Below, piece after piece: positions 19,101-27,957 of a DNA stretch of 64,000 nucleotides (position 1 is the stretch's first letter; each line of letters opens with the position of its first letter). The notes below the pieces were generated by a model. The model saw nothing but the letters and a program-made list of their open reading frames with translations. It had not been told where the DNA came from and did no database searches. The stretch is from NCBI GenBank assembly GCA_002278935.1, contig NCJL01000010.1:17050-81049 (forward strand), given 5' to 3'. The translations under genes were made by a program, and so were the position numbers. Source of the DNA: Gallionellales bacterium 39-52-133. GTDB taxonomy: Bacteria > Pseudomonadota > Gammaproteobacteria > Burkholderiales > Gallionellaceae.

Positions 19101-19859
19101 GCGCAGGACATGCTGAAAAAAATCATCGATGAAAAGTGGCTCACCGCCAATGCGGTGTTCGGACTGTTTCCCGCTAATACCGTAACTGTAAATGGAATTC
19201 CGGGTGATGACATTGAAATCTACACCGATGAGTCGCGCAAAAAAGTGGCGATGACCTGGCATAACCTGCGCCAGCAAACCAAGAAGCCAGCCGACATTCC
19301 GAACTACTGCCTGGCTGATTTCGTCGCGCCTAAAGAAACCGGCGTAGCCGATTATATAGGCGGCTTCGCGGTCACAACGGGCATCGGTATCGATGCACGG
19401 GTGGAAGCATTCGAAAAAGAGAATGACGACTACAGTGCGATTTTACTGAAGTCTCTCGCCGATCGTCTTGCCGAAGCGTTTGCCGAATTGCTGCATGCGC
19501 GCGTGCGCCGCGAGTTCTGGGGCTATGCCGCCGACGAGGCACTGGATAACGACGCGCTGATCGCCGAAAAATATCGCGGCATCCGCCCGGCCCCCGGCTA
19601 TCCGGCCTGCCCCGAGCATACCGAAAAAGGCCCGCTGTTCGATTTGTTGCAGGCACCCGTTAACGCCGGCATCACCATCACCGAAAGCTTCGCGATGCTG
19701 CCCACTGCGGCAGTCAGCGGTTTTTACTTCTCGCATCCGGAAGCGAAATATTTTGCGATCGGCAAGATCAACAAGGATCAGGTGGAAGATTATGCCAAGC
19801 GCAAGGGCATGACGGTAGAAGAAGCCGAGCGCTGGCTGGCGCCGGTGTTAAGCTACTAA
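16143..19859 (+). CDS. metH: Cobalamin-dependent methionine synthase
   Basis: MetH transfers a methyl group from methyl-tetrahydrofolate through cobalamin to homocysteine. The 1238-residue product has all modules in order. The homocysteine-binding barrel has zinc-ligand cysteines in LNCALG (about 244) and GGCCGTS (about 308). The pterin-binding domain covers about 350-610, followed by the B12 cap. The B12-binding domain carries the lower-ligand motif DVHDIG (about 762-767). The C-terminal AdoMet reactivation domain ends LAPVLSY. I use the ATG at 16143; an in-frame TTG at 16128 is possible but less likely. It needs vitamin B12. Confidence 0.97.
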   Translation: MKKTPHPIEKLLQERILILDGAMGTMIQRYKLGEADYRGTRFADWHRDLKGNNDLLVITKPEVIREIHCEYLEAGADIIETNTFGANATTLKAYGLAEINYELNKAGAALAREACNEYATADKPRFVAGVLGPTDKTATISPDVNDPAARNITFDQLVVDYAEATKGLMDGGSDLILIETIFDTLNAKAAIFAVKQVFEERNTELPIMISGTITDKSGRTLTGQVTEAFYNSLAHANPISFGLNCALGADELRQYVAELSRVANCYVSAHPNAGLPNPLAPTGYDDTPENMSGLIKEWAQSGLLNIVGGCCGTSPAFIKAIADAVKDIPPRKIPANPVECRLSGLEPFNIGDSSLFVNVGERCNVTGSAKFKRLILEGNYEEALEIAKQQVESGAQVIDINMDEAMLDGEAAMVRFLNLIAGETDIAKAPLMIDSSKWSIIEAGLKCVQGKAVVNSISLKEGEENFIKYATLVRRYGAAAVVMAFDEQGQADTFKRKTEICKRSYDILVDKVGFPPEDIIFDPNIFAIATGIEEHNNYAVDFIEATAWIRKNLPYAKISGGVSNVSFSFRGNEPMREAIHTVFLYHAIKAGMNMGIVNAGQLGVYDEIPGELRDAVEDVVLNRRSRNGEESPGERLVTLAENVKGGGKVQVEDLEWRKGTVQERLTHALVRGITTYVVEDTEEARLQAKFPVQVIEGPLMTGMNVVGDLFGAGKMFLPQVVKSARVMKQAVAHLIPYIEAEKLRSGDTSTKGKIVMATVKGDVHDIGKNIVTVVLQCNNFEVVNMGVMVPCQQILDTAKEHKADIIGLSGLITPSLEEMAHVAKEMERQGFKIPLLIGGATTSRVHTAVKIEPNYPSGTTVYVNDASRAVGVCSNLLSTTLRDDYVAEIKNDYIAARAQHEGKKGKGTYVPLAEAREHGVKTDWKNYTPPKPWLTGVHKFEAYPLDKIVEYIDWSPFFNAWELAGRYPKILQDAVVGAEATKLFADAQDMLKKIIDEKWLTANAVFGLFPANTVTVNGIPGDDIEIYTDESRKKVAMTWHNLRQQTKKPADIPNYCLADFVAPKETGVADYIGGFAVTTGIGIDARVEAFEKENDDYSAILLKSLADRLAEAFAELLHARVRREFWGYAADEALDNDALIAEKYRGIRPAPGYPACPEHTEKGPLFDLLQAPVNAGITITESFAMLPTAAVSGFYFSHPEAKYFAIGKINKDQVEDYAKRKGMTVEEAERWLAPVLSY

Positions 19860-19894
19860 CTCAAATCAGTGAGATCGGAATTGATGGTGTGAGA

Positions 19895-21052
19895 ATGGAA
19901 AACAATTCAGCACAAAAAGAATCTCAGCAAGCCCCATTTGTTTATTCAAGAAAAATTATTGGTATTGCTGTTTTGCTGTGGGCTGTGTCAATGCTATTGC
20001 CGGGGTTGGTCCTCTACGGTAAAAACGGGTACTCACCCGGAATAACTATTTTACTCATGGGTTGGATTGGCATATTAGGTTCATATGTTGCGTGGTATGC
20101 AAACATATTCTGGCTGATAGCGATTATTAGACTACTTGGCGGTAAGGTATCCGGTGCAACCAATGCCTTTGTGGCAGCACTTTTATCATTGGATACATTC
20201 CGTTTTGAAGATGTGTCGATGGGTGGCCCACACCAATATGTTTACGGTATCGCAATAGGTGGCATCTTATGGATGACGGCCATTTTTCTCACTATGTTTG
20301 CCACCTCCTTGCGTGAAATAGAAATTACAAATAATAATCTGTCACAAATTATCCAGCGAACTAAATCTTACAAAGAAAAAATTAGTGCATTATTTATTCT
20401 GGCCCAGAATAATGGGAAACAATTTCATTTAGTTGCAAGTACGATATTACTAACCGGGTTTTTGGGATTAACAGCTACGTTGGCCGTATATGACAGGGTG
20501 GTTGGGAATCAGGATGAGCGTGACAAGCTTAATCACGAGTTGGGTGTATTTAAGCGTTCGGAGATTTGTAGTCAGAGTCCAAAGCCTGTAAACCAGATAC
20601 TAATTGATGGCCCCCTAGAACTAATTAATCCAGATGGGTACAGAATACTTAAACCCGAAGAATTGTTGGCAATGGGAGTGCCTGTTGTTAGAGATTCGAT
20701 TGGCCCAAATTCTTATAAGGGGACATATTCGTCCGCTAGAGATTACTATTTGGTAGACAAGCAAAATCCTGAAAGCCTACAAATAAGAAAGCCAGAAGGT
20801 AATGCCGTAGCTCGGCTTGAAATTAAAAAATTACCATCTATCAAGGGCGCAGGGGATAGTAGTGCTAGGATGGTTCCTGTATATCACATCACTCTTATTT
20901 CAAAAAGAGGTGATGTTGGGTTTGATCAAATTTGGATGAAACAGTATATGCATAATTATTGTCCAAATTTATATAAATATAGTGAGAAGCACTACAGTCT
21001 TGAGAAGCTAATTAGGCAAACTATAATTTTTCCTAAACCTGCAGTGCAATAG
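19895..21052 (+). CDS. AT-rich orphan membrane protein
   Basis: The 385-residue product has about five hydrophobic segments: around residues 22-42, 50-83 (probably two), 112-132 and 182-203. A C-terminal soluble domain of about 170 residues contains two cysteines and ends in a hydrophilic tail. I recognise no family. Base and codon use are visibly more AT-rich than metH before it or mpl after it, with many AAA, AAT and ATA codons, which suggests acquisition by transfer. A GTG six bases upstream (19889) is an alternative start. It is followed 19 bases later by the FKBP gene, whose own ribosome site is good. Confidence 0.7.
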   Translation: MENNSAQKESQQAPFVYSRKIIGIAVLLWAVSMLLPGLVLYGKNGYSPGITILLMGWIGILGSYVAWYANIFWLIAIIRLLGGKVSGATNAFVAALLSLDTFRFEDVSMGGPHQYVYGIAIGGILWMTAIFLTMFATSLREIEITNNNLSQIIQRTKSYKEKISALFILAQNNGKQFHLVASTILLTGFLGLTATLAVYDRVVGNQDERDKLNHELGVFKRSEICSQSPKPVNQILIDGPLELINPDGYRILKPEELLAMGVPVVRDSIGPNSYKGTYSSARDYYLVDKQNPESLQIRKPEGNAVARLEIKKLPSIKGAGDSSARMVPVYHITLISKRGDVGFDQIWMKQYMHNYCPNLYKYSEKHYSLEKLIRQTIIFPKPAVQ

Positions 21053-21071
21053 TTAAAACGAGGAAGTAGAG

Positions 21072-21530
21072 ATGGAAAAACGCACGATGTTCTTGCCGAT
21101 AGCGGTGCTGATTGCGGCGGGGTTTTATCTGGTCGCGACGAATTATCCGTTTAAGGAAACGAAGAAAATTGATCCTGCCGTTGTGGCTGCGCTGGTCAAA
21201 ACCGATATCAAACTGGGTGAAGGTGCGCTGGCTACAGCGGGAAAAAACATTTCGGTGCATTACACCGGCTGGCTGTACGATGAGACGGCTTCGGGACATC
21301 AGGGCAAGAAGTTCGACAGCTCGCGCGACCGCAATGTGCCGTTTGAATTTCCGCTGGGTACTGGCCAGGTGATTACGGGTTGGGATCAGGGCGTGGAAGG
21401 CATGAAAGTGGGCGGCAAACGCTTGCTGGTTGTGCCCCCGGCCATGGCTTACGGTGCGCGGGGCGCGGGCGGCGTGATTCCGCCAAATGCGCAGCTGGTG
21501 TTTGAAGTCGAATTGCTGGATGTGAAGTAA
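21072..21530 (+). CDS. FKBP-type peptidyl-prolyl isomerase, membrane-anchored
   Basis: The 152-residue protein has an N-terminal hydrophobic helix (about 7-24) that may be a signal anchor, then a single FKBP domain: ISVHYTGWLYD, GKKFDSS, FPLGTGQVITGWDQGVEGMKVGGKR, PPAMAYG, IPPNAQLVFEVELLDV. The active-site aromatic and acidic residues (Y, F-D, W, Y) are present. It should fold proteins in the periplasm or at the inner-membrane surface. GAGGAAG stands ten bases before the ATG. Confidence 0.93.
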   Translation: MEKRTMFLPIAVLIAAGFYLVATNYPFKETKKIDPAVVAALVKTDIKLGEGALATAGKNISVHYTGWLYDETASGHQGKKFDSSRDRNVPFEFPLGTGQVITGWDQGVEGMKVGGKRLLVVPPAMAYGARGAGGVIPPNAQLVFEVELLDVK

Positions 21531-21540
21531 GAACAGCTTG

Positions 21541-21624
21541 TCCACAGATGGACACAGATGAAAACCAGTACATTCAATAATGGTCGGGTTTTAGTAGATC
21601 TGCGTAATCTGCATATTCTGTGGA
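21541..21624. repeat. Diverged inverted CACAGAT repeat
   Basis: TCCACAGATGGACACAGATG on the left is mirrored by ATCTGCGTAATCTGC and ATTCTGTGGA on the right, about 40 bases away. It resembles the element at 13493-13627 and lies in the 113-base gap after the FKBP gene. Confidence 0.5.
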
Positions 21625-21643
21625 TAAAGTTTTTGAATTTGCC

Positions 21644-21997
21644 ATGAACATGCTCTCCAACCCCATACTGCACACCACACTGTTGCTGATTGCGTCAAAT
21701 GTGTTCATGACCTTTGCCTGGTATGGCCACCTGAAAAATCTGGCGACGACACCGTGGTATATCGCGGCACTGGTGAGCTGGGGCATCGCGCTGTTTGAAT
21801 ATCTGCTGCAGGTGCCGGCCAACCGCATTGGTTACACCACGCTGGATTTGGGGCAATTGAAGATCTTGCAGGAAGTGATTACGCTCTCTGTCTTTGTTCC
21901 ATTTGCGGTTTTTTACATGAATCAGCCCTTGAAGCTGGATTATCTGTATGCGGCGCTGTGTTTGCTGGGTGCGGTATATTTTATTTTTAGAAGTTAA
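21644..21997 (+). CDS. DUF486 small membrane protein
   Basis: The 117-residue product has four hydrophobic helices and the family blocks NVFMTFAWYGHLK, WGIALFEYLLQVPANRIGY and LKILQEVITLSVF. DUF486 proteins resemble half-size drug/metabolite transporters, but their substrate is unknown. I choose the ATG at 21644 over an in-frame GTG at 21620, which lies inside the preceding repeat. Confidence 0.88.
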   Translation: MNMLSNPILHTTLLLIASNVFMTFAWYGHLKNLATTPWYIAALVSWGIALFEYLLQVPANRIGYTTLDLGQLKILQEVITLSVFVPFAVFYMNQPLKLDYLYAALCLLGAVYFIFRS

Positions 21998-22127
21998 TAC
22001 GATTTGAACCTTGTTGGTTCAAATGCAAATCGCCCTGCTCACACTTTAGCAAAGGACGGCCAGGGGGATTTAAAAAGCGTCAAAATTTCATTTTTATTTA
22101 AATATTCAAAGCATCCTGGGTTTAAAA

Positions 22128-23453
22128 ATGCATATACATATTTTGGGAATCTGCGGCACCTTTATGGGCGGCGTGGCCGTGCTGGCGAAGGAAGCGGGCT
22201 ATCGCGTCACCGGTTGCGACGCCAACGTCTACCCGCCGATGAGCACGCAGCTGCAGGCGCAGGGCATGGAGCTGACGGAAGGTTTCGGCATCGAGCAGCT
22301 CAAGCTGAATGCGGATATGTATGTGATCGGCAATGTGGTGTCGCGCGGCAATCCGCTGATGGAAGAAATTCTGAACCGTAATCTTCCTTACATTTCCGGC
22401 CCGCAGTTTCTGGCGCAAGCGCTGTTGCAGGATAAGTGGGTGCTTGCCGTCGCGGGCACGCACGGCAAGACCACCACGGCTTCGATGCTGGCCTGGATAC
22501 TGGAATACGCCAATATGAAGCCCGGCTTTCTGATCGGCGGCGTGCCGCAGAATTTTGGAATTTCTGCGCGGCTCACGGACACCCCCTTCTTTGTGATTGA
22601 AGCGGATGAATACGACACCGCTTTCTTCGACAAGCGTTCCAAGTTTGTGCATTACCGTCCACGCACGGCAGTGCTGAATAATCTTGAATTTGACCACGCC
22701 GATATTTTTCCCGACCTTGCTGCAATCGAAACCCAGTTCCATCATCTGGTGCGCACGGTGCCGGGCAACGGTCTGATTGTGAGCAATGGCCGCGAAGATG
22801 CACTGGCGCGAGTCATCAAGCGCGGCTGCTGGACACCCGTAGAACAGTTTGGTAGTGCGCAGGGATGGAATATCGATGCCGAAAATCAGGTCACGCTGAA
22901 TGGCACCGTCCAGGGTACGCTGAAATGGGAGTTGATGGGCGAACACAATCGCATGAATGCACTGGCCGCACTGGCTGCCGCACGCCATGCGGGTGTGCCC
23001 GTCGCCCAGGGTCTCGCCGCACTGGGCGAATTCAAGAACGTAAAACGCCGCATGGAAGTGCGCGGCACGGTGAAGGGCATTACCGTCTACGACGACTTCG
23101 CGCATCACCCCACTGCCATCGCCACCACCGTGGAGGGTCTGCGACGCAAGGTTGGCAATGCACGCATCCTTGCGGTGCTGGAGCCGCGCTCCAATACGAT
23201 GAAGCTGGGCGTGATGAAAGACGCGCTACCCGCCAGCCTGAAGGAGGCCGATGCGGTATTTTGCTACAGTGCAAATCTGGGCTGGGATGCACGCAGTGCA
23301 CTTGCACCGCTGGGCAGCAAGGCCCTGGTCAGCGACGACCTGCAGGCATTGATTGCGGCGATCGTGGTCGCAGCAAAATCAGGCGACCAGATACTGGTGA
23401 TGAGCAATGGTGGCTTTGGCGGGATCCACGAGAAGTTGCTGAAAGCGTTGTAG
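22128..23453 (+). CDS. mpl: UDP-N-acetylmuramate:tripeptide ligase Mpl
   Basis: Mpl joins the recycled murein tripeptide L-Ala-D-Glu-mDAP to UDP-MurNAc, returning wall fragments to peptidoglycan synthesis. The 441-residue length is typical. A Rossmann-like start (MHIHILGICGTFMGG) is followed by the ATP loop AGTHGKTTTASM (about residue 108), the metal-site region FFVIEADEYDTAFFDKRSKF, and EHNRMNALAALAAARHAGV. The recycling genes amgK and murU at 34.2-35.9 kb serve the same economy. The gene is followed by a stem-loop and the dispersed repeat. Confidence 0.95.
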   Translation: MHIHILGICGTFMGGVAVLAKEAGYRVTGCDANVYPPMSTQLQAQGMELTEGFGIEQLKLNADMYVIGNVVSRGNPLMEEILNRNLPYISGPQFLAQALLQDKWVLAVAGTHGKTTTASMLAWILEYANMKPGFLIGGVPQNFGISARLTDTPFFVIEADEYDTAFFDKRSKFVHYRPRTAVLNNLEFDHADIFPDLAAIETQFHHLVRTVPGNGLIVSNGREDALARVIKRGCWTPVEQFGSAQGWNIDAENQVTLNGTVQGTLKWELMGEHNRMNALAALAAARHAGVPVAQGLAALGEFKNVKRRMEVRGTVKGITVYDDFAHHPTAIATTVEGLRRKVGNARILAVLEPRSNTMKLGVMKDALPASLKEADAVFCYSANLGWDARSALAPLGSKALVSDDLQALIAAIVVAAKSGDQILVMSNGGFGGIHEKLLKAL

Positions 23454-23464
23454 CAGGTGTCAGG

Positions 23465-23495
23465 CAGATACAGGCTGTCGCTTGGCCTGTATCTG
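23465..23495 (+). terminator. Stem-loop after mpl, joined to repeat copy B
   Basis: CAGATACAGGC and GCCTGTATCTG form a perfect 11-bp stem with a 9-base loop, 12 bases after the mpl stop. The T-rich repeat TAAGTATTTGATTTTATT follows at once, so the two may act together as a terminator or 3'-end stabiliser. Confidence 0.65.
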
Positions 23496-23529
23496 TAAGT
23501 ATTTGATTTTATTGAATATTTTTAAGAAT
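23496..23529 (+). repeat. AT-rich dispersed repeat, copy B
   Basis: TAAGTATTTGATTTTATTGA continues to AATATTTTTA and is identical to copy C (30814) over 29 bases. It lies between the converging mpl and yceI-like genes. Confidence 0.85.
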
Positions 23530-23584
23530 AAAAAGCACCTTGCCCATTGCTTGCTTTGTATACAGGCCATTGGCGCATCGCCTG

Positions 23585-24274
23585 TTAATCGCGCTTGGCG
23601 AATATTACAAAGCGCAAATCCAGTCTATCCTGCACTTGTATTGCGCCACCCAGAACCGAGAACGGAGTCATCCCGAAATCGGTTTGATTGAATGCCATCT
23701 GACCGTTGATCCGGAAACCGTCCACCAGATTTTCAATTTGCGCCGGAACCTCAAAGGTTTTACTTGTGCCATGAAGCGTAAGGGTAACTTGTAACACCGG
23801 GCTGTCTGCTGAACTGCGTTTTGCGCGTATGAGTGCAAAGGGAAAGCGTTCGGCATCAAGCACCTTCTCCAGCATATTGCGTCGTGTGCCTTCCACCGCT
23901 TCAGGGGAAGGCTGAGTACTCAGGCCTGCCTCTGCACGAAGACCGGACTCGTCTACAGTAAGGCGAGCAAGCGCCACATACAGATCCGCTCGCCCTGCAT
24001 CCACATCGACATAACCACCCGCATCGTGACTTGCGACCACGTGATCATGGCCCAGACGTGCAAGCGCTCCCGCACGGCGAACCACGATGATGACCCGGGA
24101 ACGACCGGGAATTACACGAAATATTTTCTGGCCGGCTGCTTCGCCCTGGAGATAATATGCCTCAGGAAACTCGGCAGGAATTTGCCGTGTGATTGCGGCA
24201 ACTTGCGGTGATAACTTCGGTGTACAGCCTGAAAAGATTGCCATAGCTGTCAGAATCAGCAAAAAAATTTTCAT
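23585..24274 (-). CDS. YceI-family lipoprotein
   Basis: The 229-residue product starts MKIFLLILTAMAIFSGC, a lipoprotein signal with the lipobox Cys at residue 17. A YceI-like lipocalin-type barrel follows, with GHDHVVASHDAGGYVDVD, the family-like LTLHGTSKTFEVPAQI and NQTDFGMTPFSVLGGAIQVQDRLDLRFVIFA. YceI proteins bind polyisoprenoid or other long lipids in the periplasm, but a role for this one is not known. AGGAG precedes the ATG at 24274, and a longer start at 24328 is less likely. Residues 140-155 (LSTQPSPEAVEGTRRN) form a loop absent from many relatives. Confidence 0.85.
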   Translation of the reverse strand: MKIFLLILTAMAIFSGCTPKLSPQVAAITRQIPAEFPEAYYLQGEAAGQKIFRVIPGRSRVIIVVRRAGALARLGHDHVVASHDAGGYVDVDAGRADLYVALARLTVDESGLRAEAGLSTQPSPEAVEGTRRNMLEKVLDAERFPFALIRAKRSSADSPVLQVTLTLHGTSKTFEVPAQIENLVDGFRINGQMAFNQTDFGMTPFSVLGGAIQVQDRLDLRFVIFAKRD

Positions 24275-24355
24275 CACGGCTCCTGTTGTATGAGGGTTAA
24301 GCAAGTTGCGTATCACCAAGGCAAACATGAACGGTGAAATAAAAGTTTTTAAAAC

Positions 24356-24382
24356 AAACAGGGCCGCAATCGCGGCCCTGTT
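24356..24382 (-). terminator. Terminator after the DUF805 gene
   Basis: AACAGGGCCGC and GCGGCCCTGTT form an 11-bp stem with loop AATC. T5 follows on the plus strand, and a looser T-rich run on the minus strand. It separates the DUF805 gene from the YceI gene, both minus strand. Confidence 0.85.
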
Positions 24383-24447
24383 TTTGCTGAAATAAAATCA
24401 ATGTGCAGTCAGATATTTTCTGCCTGTCCCGCAAAAAATGATTTTAA

Positions 24448-24762
24448 TCAGAAACGAGTTGTTTCCTTGCCTTCCTGAATAAACCATACCAGCAGAATGA
24501 TCCAGCCGATTACGGGAATGAACCAAAGCAGCTGCCACCATCCGCTTCTGTCCGTGTCATGCAATCTGCGCGCGCCTACAGCGAGGCTGGGCAAAATGGT
24601 GGCCAGAGAAAAAAGCCCGGAAACCATCTCACTTACTAATCCTGTCGCGACTGACACGAGAAACGTAAACAGAGTCCACCACCAGAATTCTGAACGCACT
24701 GCGCGGCCGGTGAAATCTGCATATTTAGAAAAACAAACCTTGATTGATTCGCCGAATGTCAT
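24448..24762 (-). CDS. DUF805 membrane protein
   Basis: The 104-residue protein has the DUF805 pattern: an N-terminal FTGRAVRSEFWWW motif, two to three membrane helices, and the hallmark ARRLHDTDRSGWWQLLWFIPVIGWIILLVWF. The function of the family is unknown. It ends with a charged cytoplasmic tail (EGKETTRF). It is a single-gene unit between a terminator and a long intergenic region. Confidence 0.9.
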   Translation of the reverse strand: MTFGESIKVCFSKYADFTGRAVRSEFWWWTLFTFLVSVATGLVSEMVSGLFSLATILPSLAVGARRLHDTDRSGWWQLLWFIPVIGWIILLVWFIQEGKETTRF

Positions 24763-25101
24763 TTGCTACTCCCTTGTTATTGTTGGTTTTTAAATTATAT
24801 TATGTTAATTTCAATATCTTGCTAAAGCGATATCGCGTTCAGATTTGTTGCTTAAACCCTTGTTGATTTCTCCATTTAAATCGCCCCGAATGGAAGACGG
24901 ATTGCATGGCATGCGTAATATATATCCAACACAATCAATACACAACGCTAGCGAGCATCAGGGGCAAGACGCGACCCTGCACCGGCATACTCGTACTCTG
25001 GTCAATGTGGCTGTGGTATCCTGATGATAACAAATAAGTATTTTCTTGGGCTGTGGGGAGGCAAGCTGAAGAATAAATTTCAAATTACTGGTCTTTATTG
25101 A
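24763..25101. other. Non-coding gap before the MCE operon
   Basis: This 339-base gap between divergent genes has no supported gene. It should contain the DUF805 promoter and the promoter of the MCE operon. I see no clear operator, riboswitch or convincing hairpin in it. Confidence 0.4.
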
Positions 25102-26238
25102 ATGAATTTGATATCAGGCAACCAAGCGGAAGCGACGATAGCGATTGAACAAGCCGGCAATGTTGTGCGTTGCGCGGGTGCTTGGGTGTTGAGCAACGTA
25201 TTTAATCTGGAGCGCACGCTTGCCTCCCTGAATCTGCCCGCAACGGGCGAATGGCAGTTTGACGTTGCCGGTATTACCGCCCTGGATACGGCAGGCGCCT
25301 GGTTATTGCACCGCGCTATTCAACAAATCGATGCCCAGGGATGTTCAGTCAGGCTGCGTGGTCAGCGTTCCGAACACGAAGCGCTCATACAGGTGGTCAG
25401 CCAGGCCGAGCGTGCTCCGGAGCAGCAGGCGACCGGCCGGGGAATAACCTGGCTGGAAAGGCTGGGCTTGGTAACCTGGCCCCATATTACGCAGCTGGTT
25501 GGCATGCTTGCATTCTTTGGCGAAAGCGTGATGGTATTTATTCGTTCTGTCGCGCAGCCCTCGCGGATTCGCTGGCGTCCAATTTTATACAATCTGCAGC
25601 ATGCAGGTTTTGACGCCCTGCCCATTGTGGGATTGCTGGCATTTCTGATGGGGGTGGTGATTTCCTTTCAGGGTGCTGGACAATTACAGCGTTATGGCGC
25701 CAATATTTTCATTGCCGATCTGGTGGGGCTTTCCATCCTGCGCGAGTTGGCTCCGCTGATGACGGCGATTATTGTGGCAGGCCGTTCCGGCTCGGCATTT
25801 GCGGCACAAATAGGCAGCATGAAAATAACAGAGGAAATCGATGCCTTGCGTACTATCGGTATCGCGCCGATGGAATTGCTGGTGTTGCCCAAGCTGATTG
25901 CCCTGATGATCGCCTTGCCCTTGCTGACTGTATTTGCAGATATGATGGGGGTGCTGGGTGGCATGGTGATGGCCAAGTCACAACTGGGCGTGAGCTATGC
26001 AGATTTTATGGATCGTTTTGACGATGCAGTGAAACTATCAGCGCTGCTGGTGGGCATAGGCAAGGCGCCGGTTTTCGCTGCGATTATTGCGATAGTCGGT
26101 TGTTACCAGGGCTTCCAGGTGGGTAATAATTCCGACAGTGTCGGCAAGCAGACGACCATTAGCGTGGTACAGGGTATTTTTCTGATCATTGTCGCCGACG
26201 CCCTGTTCTCCGTTATTTTTAGCTGGTTGAAAATTTAG
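25102..26238 (+). CDS. MlaE-family permease with N-terminal STAS-like domain
   Basis: The 378-residue product fuses a STAS-like segment (about 1-105; FDVAGITALDTAGAWLLHRAI is the core) to an MlaE-type permease (about 130-378). The permease has six hydrophobic segments and the hallmark ELAPLMTAIIVAGRSGSAFAAQIGSMK. In the E. coli Mla system the STAS protein MlaB is separate; here it is part of the permease chain. It heads a four-gene MCE operon that moves phospholipids or other lipids between membranes. Only one base separates its stop from the ATPase start. Confidence 0.92.
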   Translation: MNLISGNQAEATIAIEQAGNVVRCAGAWVLSNVFNLERTLASLNLPATGEWQFDVAGITALDTAGAWLLHRAIQQIDAQGCSVRLRGQRSEHEALIQVVSQAERAPEQQATGRGITWLERLGLVTWPHITQLVGMLAFFGESVMVFIRSVAQPSRIRWRPILYNLQHAGFDALPIVGLLAFLMGVVISFQGAGQLQRYGANIFIADLVGLSILRELAPLMTAIIVAGRSGSAFAAQIGSMKITEEIDALRTIGIAPMELLVLPKLIALMIALPLLTVFADMMGVLGGMVMAKSQLGVSYADFMDRFDDAVKLSALLVGIGKAPVFAAIIAIVGCYQGFQVGNNSDSVGKQTTISVVQGIFLIIVADALFSVIFSWLKI

Positions 26239-26239
26239 C

Positions 26240-27040
26240 ATGGCTGAAAATTCATCCGAAGCCATCATTCAAATTTCAGACTTGTACACAAGTTTCGGCG
26301 ACGCGGTGGTGCATGACGGCATTACTCTTCAAGTGCAGCGTGGAGAAATATTTGGCCTGGCCGGGTCAAGCGGTTGTGGCAAGTCGACATTATTGCGCGA
26401 AATCATTTTATTGCATCGTCCACAATCGGGTTCAATACGCGTATTTGGCAAGGACGTGCTGGGACTGGATGATGAAGCAGCGCTGGCGTTAAGAAAAAGC
26501 TGGGGCGTAATGTTTGAGCGAGGGGCACTGTTCAGTTCGCTGACGGTTGCAGAAAATGTCGGTTTGCCGATGCGTGAACATACACAGATGAGCGAAACAC
26601 TCATCAACGAACTGGTCGCGGTTAAAATTTCACTGGCCGGTCTGCCGGCCAGTGCGGGTGCAAAATATCCGGGCGAGTTGAGCGGCGGCATGCGCAAACG
26701 TGCCGCCTTGGCACGGGCGATAGCACTTGATCCCGAGTTGCTGTTTCTGGATGAGCCCACCGCGGGGCTCGACCCGCTCAGCGCAAATGGCTTTGACGAG
26801 CTGGTTCTGCAATTAAAAAAATCACTGGGCCTGACCATCATGATGGTGACGCATGATCTGGATTTGCTGTGGAGAGTTGCCGACAGGGTTGCGGTACTGG
26901 GTGAAGGCAGGGTGCTGGGGGTGGGTACAATGACCGAATTATCAGAATCGCCACATCCCGTTATCCGCGAATATTTTTACGGGCCGCGCGGTCGTGCCGC
27001 GTGGAAACAGTCACAGGAACAATCATGGAAACAAAAGTAA
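26240..27040 (+). CDS. MCE-system ABC ATPase (MlaF-like)
   Basis: The 266-residue ABC ATPase has Walker A GSSGCGKST (about residue 40), signature LSGGMRKRAALARA, Walker B LLFLDEPTAGLDP and the switch His in MMVTHDLD. The Met-Arg-Lys-Arg in the signature is typical of MlaF/MKL-type ATPases. It powers the permease encoded just before it. Its 3' end overlaps the MCE gene by 16 bases. Confidence 0.94.
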   Translation: MAENSSEAIIQISDLYTSFGDAVVHDGITLQVQRGEIFGLAGSSGCGKSTLLREIILLHRPQSGSIRVFGKDVLGLDDEAALALRKSWGVMFERGALFSSLTVAENVGLPMREHTQMSETLINELVAVKISLAGLPASAGAKYPGELSGGMRKRAALARAIALDPELLFLDEPTAGLDPLSANGFDELVLQLKKSLGLTIMMVTHDLDLLWRVADRVAVLGEGRVLGVGTMTELSESPHPVIREYFYGPRGRAAWKQSQEQSWKQK

Positions 27041-27951
27041 ATTATGTGCTGGTGGGTTTGTTTGCGTTGCTGCTTTCTGTCGCGATGATTGCGGGTGTGC
27101 TGTGGCTGAGTGCGGGCAAGCAGTACCGTGCGGAATATGACACTTATGTGGCGTATATGAATGAATCTGTGTCAGGGCTCAACCTGAACGCACCGGTAAA
27201 ATATCGCGGGGTAGAGGTTGGCCAGATCAACCTGATTACTCTGGATAAAGAAAATCCTGAGCAGGTGCGGCTGGAGTTTGCCATTGAACGCGGCATACCC
27301 ATCAAACAGGACACTATTGCGGTACTGAAATCACAGGGTTTGACCGGAATTGCCTATATCGAACTCAGTGGCGGCAGCAGCACTTCTCCCTTGCTGGAGC
27401 CGAAAAAATCTGCACCCTATCCCGTAATTAAAACCGGACCCTCCCTGATGGGGCGTCTGGACACGGCGCTGTCGACGCTGTTGAACAATCTTAATACCAC
27501 GACCGAAAATTTGAATGCGCTGCTGGATGAAGATAACAGAAAAGTGCTGAAGCATACCCTCGCGGATGTCTCCGTGTTGAGCCGGACACTGGCCGCGCAC
27601 AAGGCCGATATTGATAAATCCCTGACAAATACATCGCTTACGATGGAGAACGTCGCGCAAATAAGCGTGCAACTGCCGCAATTGATAGAGAAGATAGGCA
27701 GAACCACGGAGAGCATAGAAAAAATGGGCAAGGAGATGTCGCGTGCCAGCGCAGGTGTGCGCACTACGCTGGATGATGTGGGTCCCGATGTGAGGCGCTT
27801 TGCAAACGACGGCTTGCCGGAGCTTGAAAGGATGATGGTATCCATGCGTGAGTTGATGGTTTCGCTGCAACGACTGACCGAACAGGTCGAACAAAATCCC
27901 GGCGTGTTACTGCGCGGGAAAGATGCTCGTCAACGTGGCCCCGGAGAGTAA
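27025..27951 (+). CDS. MCE (MlaD-like) substrate-binding protein
   Basis: The 308-residue product starts METKVNYVLVGLFALLLS, an N-terminal signal-anchor helix (about 7-28). A single MCE domain follows (about 37-115; GLNLNAPVKYRGVEVGQI), then a long helical region (about 150-300) that could form a trans-periplasmic bundle. I use the ATG at 27025; an in-frame start at 27001 lies deeper in the ATPase gene and hides the signal anchor. It collects the lipid carried by the ABC transporter. Its single MCE domain with a long helical tail is closer to LetB/PqiB-like or Mce4-type tails than to short MlaD. Confidence 0.9.
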   Translation: METKVNYVLVGLFALLLSVAMIAGVLWLSAGKQYRAEYDTYVAYMNESVSGLNLNAPVKYRGVEVGQINLITLDKENPEQVRLEFAIERGIPIKQDTIAVLKSQGLTGIAYIELSGGSSTSPLLEPKKSAPYPVIKTGPSLMGRLDTALSTLLNNLNTTTENLNALLDEDNRKVLKHTLADVSVLSRTLAAHKADIDKSLTNTSLTMENVAQISVQLPQLIEKIGRTTESIEKMGKEMSRASAGVRTTLDDVGPDVRRFANDGLPELERMMVSMRELMVSLQRLTEQVEQNPGVLLRGKDARQRGPGE

Positions 27952-27957
27952 GTAAAA

